IMG/VR virus record: IMGVR_UViG_3300025009_000370
Span: 1-23,502 of that record
DNA: 23,502 bases
Source: a virus
Direction: 5' to 3' (one strand)
A program made the position numbers and the translations under genes. A model generated the notes under the pieces. The model did not search any database. It was not told the DNA's origin and saw only the letters and a list, made by a program, of their open reading frames with translations. Shown piece by piece: positions 21,229 through 23,502 of the stretch (position 1 is its first letter; each line of letters starts with the position of its first letter).

Positions 21229-21771
21229 ATGATTCCATTTGGTGATAAATTTAAATTAGCCAGAAACCATCTCGGCAAGACGCAGGCCGAGATGGCCGAT
21301 GCTATTGGTATCAGCAAAAGAGGGTGGCAGACTTACGAGGAGGAAAAGAGTGTTCCTGGTGGTAATGTCTTCAGGGCACTATCCGACCTTGGCTTTAATG
21401 CAAGCTGGTTTTTTAACGATGATGTGCCGATGCTGTTGCGGGAAAACTCCGAACGCCCTTCGGCTGTCAAGGAAAGCGCTGACGCCTCGCCACTTCCCAG
21501 CGACAACCTGGGCCTTGGCGAAAGCGTGGAACTTCTAGCCAAGATCTACAATTCAGGCAATAAGGTGTTGATCAGGGCCATCGCCGCCAACCTCAACGCC
21601 TTCGGCGAAGCCATTGACAACAAAGCCCTGGCCCAAAAAGCCATAGATATGATGGATGAAATGAACAAACGAATGCTCGCCATGGAGAAAGATCTTGCCA
21701 AACTAAAAAGCGAAAACGAAGAACTAAAGACACGCGAGCCTGTAAAGGATCAGCATCAGGCTACGGGCTAA
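21229..21771 (+). CDS. prophage repressor, HTH_3 (Cro/C1) type
   Basis: 180 residues. Residues ~5-60 (GDKFKLARNHLGKTQAEMAD, AIGISKRGWQTYEEEKSVPG) are a canonical Cro/C1-type helix-turn-helix. There is no S24 peptidase domain; instead the C-terminus (about 98-170) is helical, ending in a coiled-coil (MMDEMNKRMLAMEKDLAKLK), likely for oligomerisation. It is divergent from the early operon, as expected for the lysogeny repressor of a Mu-like phage. The ATG at 21229 has no clear SD. Base composition is less GC-rich than the structural genes. Confidence 0.85.
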   Translation: MIPFGDKFKLARNHLGKTQAEMADAIGISKRGWQTYEEEKSVPGGNVFRALSDLGFNASWFFNDDVPMLLRENSERPSAVKESADASPLPSDNLGLGESVELLAKIYNSGNKVLIRAIAANLNAFGEAIDNKALAQKAIDMMDEMNKRMLAMEKDLAKLKSENEELKTREPVKDQHQATG

Positions 21772-21789
21772 GGGATGGGTGGTGGGGGG
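21765..21789 (+). other. G-quadruplex-type motif at the repressor 3' end
   Basis: GGG-CTAA-GGG-AT-GGG-TGGT-GGGGGG spans the repressor stop codon on the sense strand. It meets the simple G3N1-7 rule and would form in the repressor mRNA 3' end. No intrinsic terminator is seen after this gene. Confidence 0.45.
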
Positions 21790-21821
21790 AATCTACGGCA
21801 AGAGGATTATCATAAAACTTT

Positions 21822-21850
21822 CAAAAGCGCAGTGGCAGATCAGCCATAAT
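21822..21850 (+). promoter_or_regulatory. candidate promoter for the small membrane gene
   Basis: TTCAAA (21822-21827), a 17-base spacer and CATAAT (21845-21850), about 57 bases before the likely start of the next gene. It would let that gene be expressed independently of the repressor gene. Confidence 0.35.
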
Positions 21851-21906
21851 AACAAAGTGGTCTGCCCATTTATGGTGATTGTTTTCTAAATAGGGAGGTT
21901 ATGTAT

Positions 21907-22254
21907 ATGCTAATTTTTCTTGGAGTTATAGGGATAGCTTTTCTCACTGCGATAGCAGCAGTTTCACGGGGACGCAGTAGCCTTGGCTGGTTTATACTTG
22001 GCCTTCTGTTTAGCGTCTTCGCCTTAGCGGCCGTCCTGATCATGCCCTCAAAAAAGAACGATCCATTCGCCATCACTCCAGACACTCACTTCCGTTGCCC
22101 GGACTGCAAAGAGTTTGTCCGTAAAGAGGCAAGCGTTTGCAAACATTGCGGCTGTAAACTCGCTGTCCAGACAGAAGAAGATCCACCTAAAAAGAAGACT
22201 GTCGCCAAAAGCCCAGACAACGACGACCAGCCCAACGTCTACATCATCAACTAA
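21907..22254 (+). CDS. small membrane protein with zinc ribbon
   Basis: About 115 residues. The ATG at 21907 is eight bases from GGAGG, better than the ATG at 21901. Two hydrophobic segments (about 1-18, LIFLGVIGIAFLTAIAAV, and 26-46, LGWFILGLLFSVFALAAVLI) are followed by a four-Cys zinc ribbon (CPDCKEFVRKEASVCKHCGC) and a charged tail rich in Lys, Asp and Pro. It would sit in the inner membrane with the ribbon inside. It lies next to the repressor, outside the lytic operon, where phages often keep lysogenic-conversion or superinfection-exclusion genes. Function unknown. Confidence 0.65.
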   Translation: MLIFLGVIGIAFLTAIAAVSRGRSSLGWFILGLLFSVFALAAVLIMPSKKNDPFAITPDTHFRCPDCKEFVRKEASVCKHCGCKLAVQTEEDPPKKKTVAKSPDNDDQPNVYIIN

Positions 22255-22376
22255 TGGCGTAAAAAAAAATCAGCCAGGTGATTCCAATCAAAACTCTGCG
22301 GTTGGGTGATTAAACAAGTACAAGATATGACACAAAATAACACCTGCCACTTTGTATCACGACAATAGGAACTTAA

Positions 22377-23285
22377 ATGAGAACTATCAATAACTATGAT
22401 GAATTGCTGGAATACACTTTCGATTGTCTGGATAAAACTAAGCCTGCTGAATTGATGGAATTGAAAGGAGATTTCAATTATACTATAAAGGTTTCCGGCC
22501 AAAACTGGGACCAATATATTGACTGGAGATTAGCCAAACTCATCACCGAGTTTCAGAATTCAATCAACAGGGCGTTAAAAGAAGCAAACATAGACCTCAC
22601 CAAGGAAGAAGAGCAGAAAACAACTGTAAAATTCAGAATTTCAAAAGGAAGTTCGCTGGTTGAGATCAACTGTGGGGACCTATTCAAAGTGGTGGCAGAT
22701 CATATGACCGGTGGGCAGTTAACAGCAGTAATTATCGCGGCGATATTGGTTACCGGTGGCGTGTTGACGGTAAGGAGAATTATGGCCCGTCGCGAAAAAG
22801 AGTCAGACGAGAGAACTAAAAGGGAACTCGCTAAAGTGATAGAAAATGTAGCGCAGTACGAAAAACCAATACGTGGATTACTAAGCCGGATGGACAAGGA
22901 AGATACTGTTGAAATATCTCCAACCGATAGAAAACTCAACAGATCCGAGCTGCGAGCCGAATACCCTGGTAAAAGCAAATATCGAGCAGAGAACGTTTAT
23001 ATAGATGGTGTTTACACAGTAGTTGCTATCAAACTCGACGAAGGCACATTGGCAGTCGAGAAAGAAGGACACCGTTTTGACTGCCACTCTTCACTTAGCC
23101 GAGAAGCATCAGAAGAGTTATTCTCAAAGGTACAAGAGGCTCATTCTAAAGGGAAGGGCTTTGACTTGCCTCTAAAAATCACTGCTGAATATTATCAAGG
23201 CAGCAAGCAACTTAAAAAACAAAACATCTATGAAATTGGTGAACCGCGAATAGGCACCAGAACCTTGGTTGAGCTTTTAAATTAA
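22377..23285 (+). CDS. single-TM protein of unknown function, possible lysogeny cargo
   Basis: 302 residues, AT-rich codon use. The N-terminal ~100 residues are soluble (NYDELLEYTFDCLDKTKPAE, KGDFNYTIKVSGQNWDQYID, then an FRISKGSSLVEINCG strand pattern). A membrane segment follows (about 113-132, GQLTAVIIAAILVTGGVLTV), then a charged helix (about 133-170) and a C-terminal beta-rich domain (ENVYIDGVYTVVAIKLDEGT, FDLPLKITAEYYQG). The ATG has AGGA upstream. I do not recognise a named family. Position beside the repressor suggests an accessory or exclusion function; it could also be flanking host DNA. Confidence 0.6.
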   Translation: MRTINNYDELLEYTFDCLDKTKPAELMELKGDFNYTIKVSGQNWDQYIDWRLAKLITEFQNSINRALKEANIDLTKEEEQKTTVKFRISKGSSLVEINCGDLFKVVADHMTGGQLTAVIIAAILVTGGVLTVRRIMARREKESDERTKRELAKVIENVAQYEKPIRGLLSRMDKEDTVEISPTDRKLNRSELRAEYPGKSKYRAENVYIDGVYTVVAIKLDEGTLAVEKEGHRFDCHSSLSREASEELFSKVQEAHSKGKGFDLPLKITAEYYQGSKQLKKQNIYEIGEPRIGTRTLVELLN

Positions 23286-23502
23286 TCGCCAAAATTCTCA
23301 ACAAGATTTTTCTATATTCATCTGCAAATAAAGCCACTGTGTGGCACCTCAACTCAATTTTTTTCTACGATTAAAAATTCATTGCTTTTTACACCATACC
23401 ACTCGCCGCAAACTCAATAAAATCCGGCAAAAGTATCATAATAGTTTCATGCTTTGCCCATTCTGTAAATATCTCTGGTCATCAGTCCCCCTATAGCTAC
23501 CG
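23286..23502. other. AT-rich non-coding end of window
   Basis: No gene is seen. Three related stretches sharing CTCAA followed by an A/T-rich run (near 23297, 23353 and 23413) are spaced about 56 and 60 bases apart. They could be transposase-binding sites of the phage left end or chance repeats in AT-rich DNA. Confidence 0.3.

Noticed and set aside
1-23502. CRISPR arrays, tRNA or rRNA genes, insertion sequences
   Set aside because: No regular spaced repeats, no cloverleaf-like segments and no transposase other than the MuA type were seen on reading.

Overview
The window is most of a Mu-like transposable prophage, read from its late genes on the left to its early and lysogeny genes on the right. 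Almost every phage gene is on the minus strand. The phage part is visibly GC-rich and tightly packed, with many ATGA, TGATG and TAATG stop/start overlaps and clear Shine-Dalgarno sites. Gene content and codon style suggest a Gram-negative proteobacterial or Desulfobacterota-type host, but the window holds no certain host gene, so this is inference.

Right to left the layout is as follows. (1) 21901-23502 is AT-richer and carries two plus-strand genes, a small membrane zinc-ribbon protein and a one-TM protein of unknown function. They are either cargo between the repressor and the phage left end or flanking DNA. (2) 21229-21771 is a Cro/C1-type repressor on the plus strand. (3) 20811-21228 is the divergent control region with strong dyads, including a perfect 18-bp palindrome. 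(4) 16255-20810 is the early transposition operon: two small regulators, an HTH-like protein, the MuA-type DDE transposase and the MuB-type ATPase. (5) 12031-16250 holds small accessory early/middle genes: a winged-helix-like protein, an HTH-DUF3164 protein, several Cys-rich miniproteins, an ASCH-domain protein and GemA/gp16. (6) 11711-12034 is the Mor/C late activator, followed by a control region (11372-11710) with a candidate Mor-dependent late promoter. (7) 10564-11371 is the lysis module (lytic transglycosylase, small holin-like protein) plus a TraR/DksA-type zinc finger. (8) 3454-10563 is packaging and head morphogenesis in Mu order: gp25/26-like, small and large terminase, portal, gpF with a C-terminal nuclease-like domain, gpG, and protease gpI with a nested scaffold. 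(9) 1-3409 holds the decoration-like protein, gpT capsid, FluMu N-terminal protein, gp36, a tail-completion candidate, and a tail-tube-type protein cut by the left edge.

In the working model the repressor silences the divergent early promoter. On induction MuA and MuB drive replicative transposition, Mor then switches on the late operon from a promoter just upstream of the transglycosylase gene, and the late genes lyse the cell and build capsid and tail. The tail-tube-type gene follows gp36 and one small gene with no sheath gene between, which hints at a non-contractile tail on a Mu-type head.

The most interesting points are the late promoter with a dyad centred near -43.5, a start-less reading frame just after mor that looks like the mature part of a small secreted protein, the nuclease-like domain fused to gpF, the independent start sites nested in gpI and in the DUF3164 gene, an intrinsic terminator facing the wrong way inside the end of the transposase gene, and the two uncharacterised membrane genes beside the repressor.
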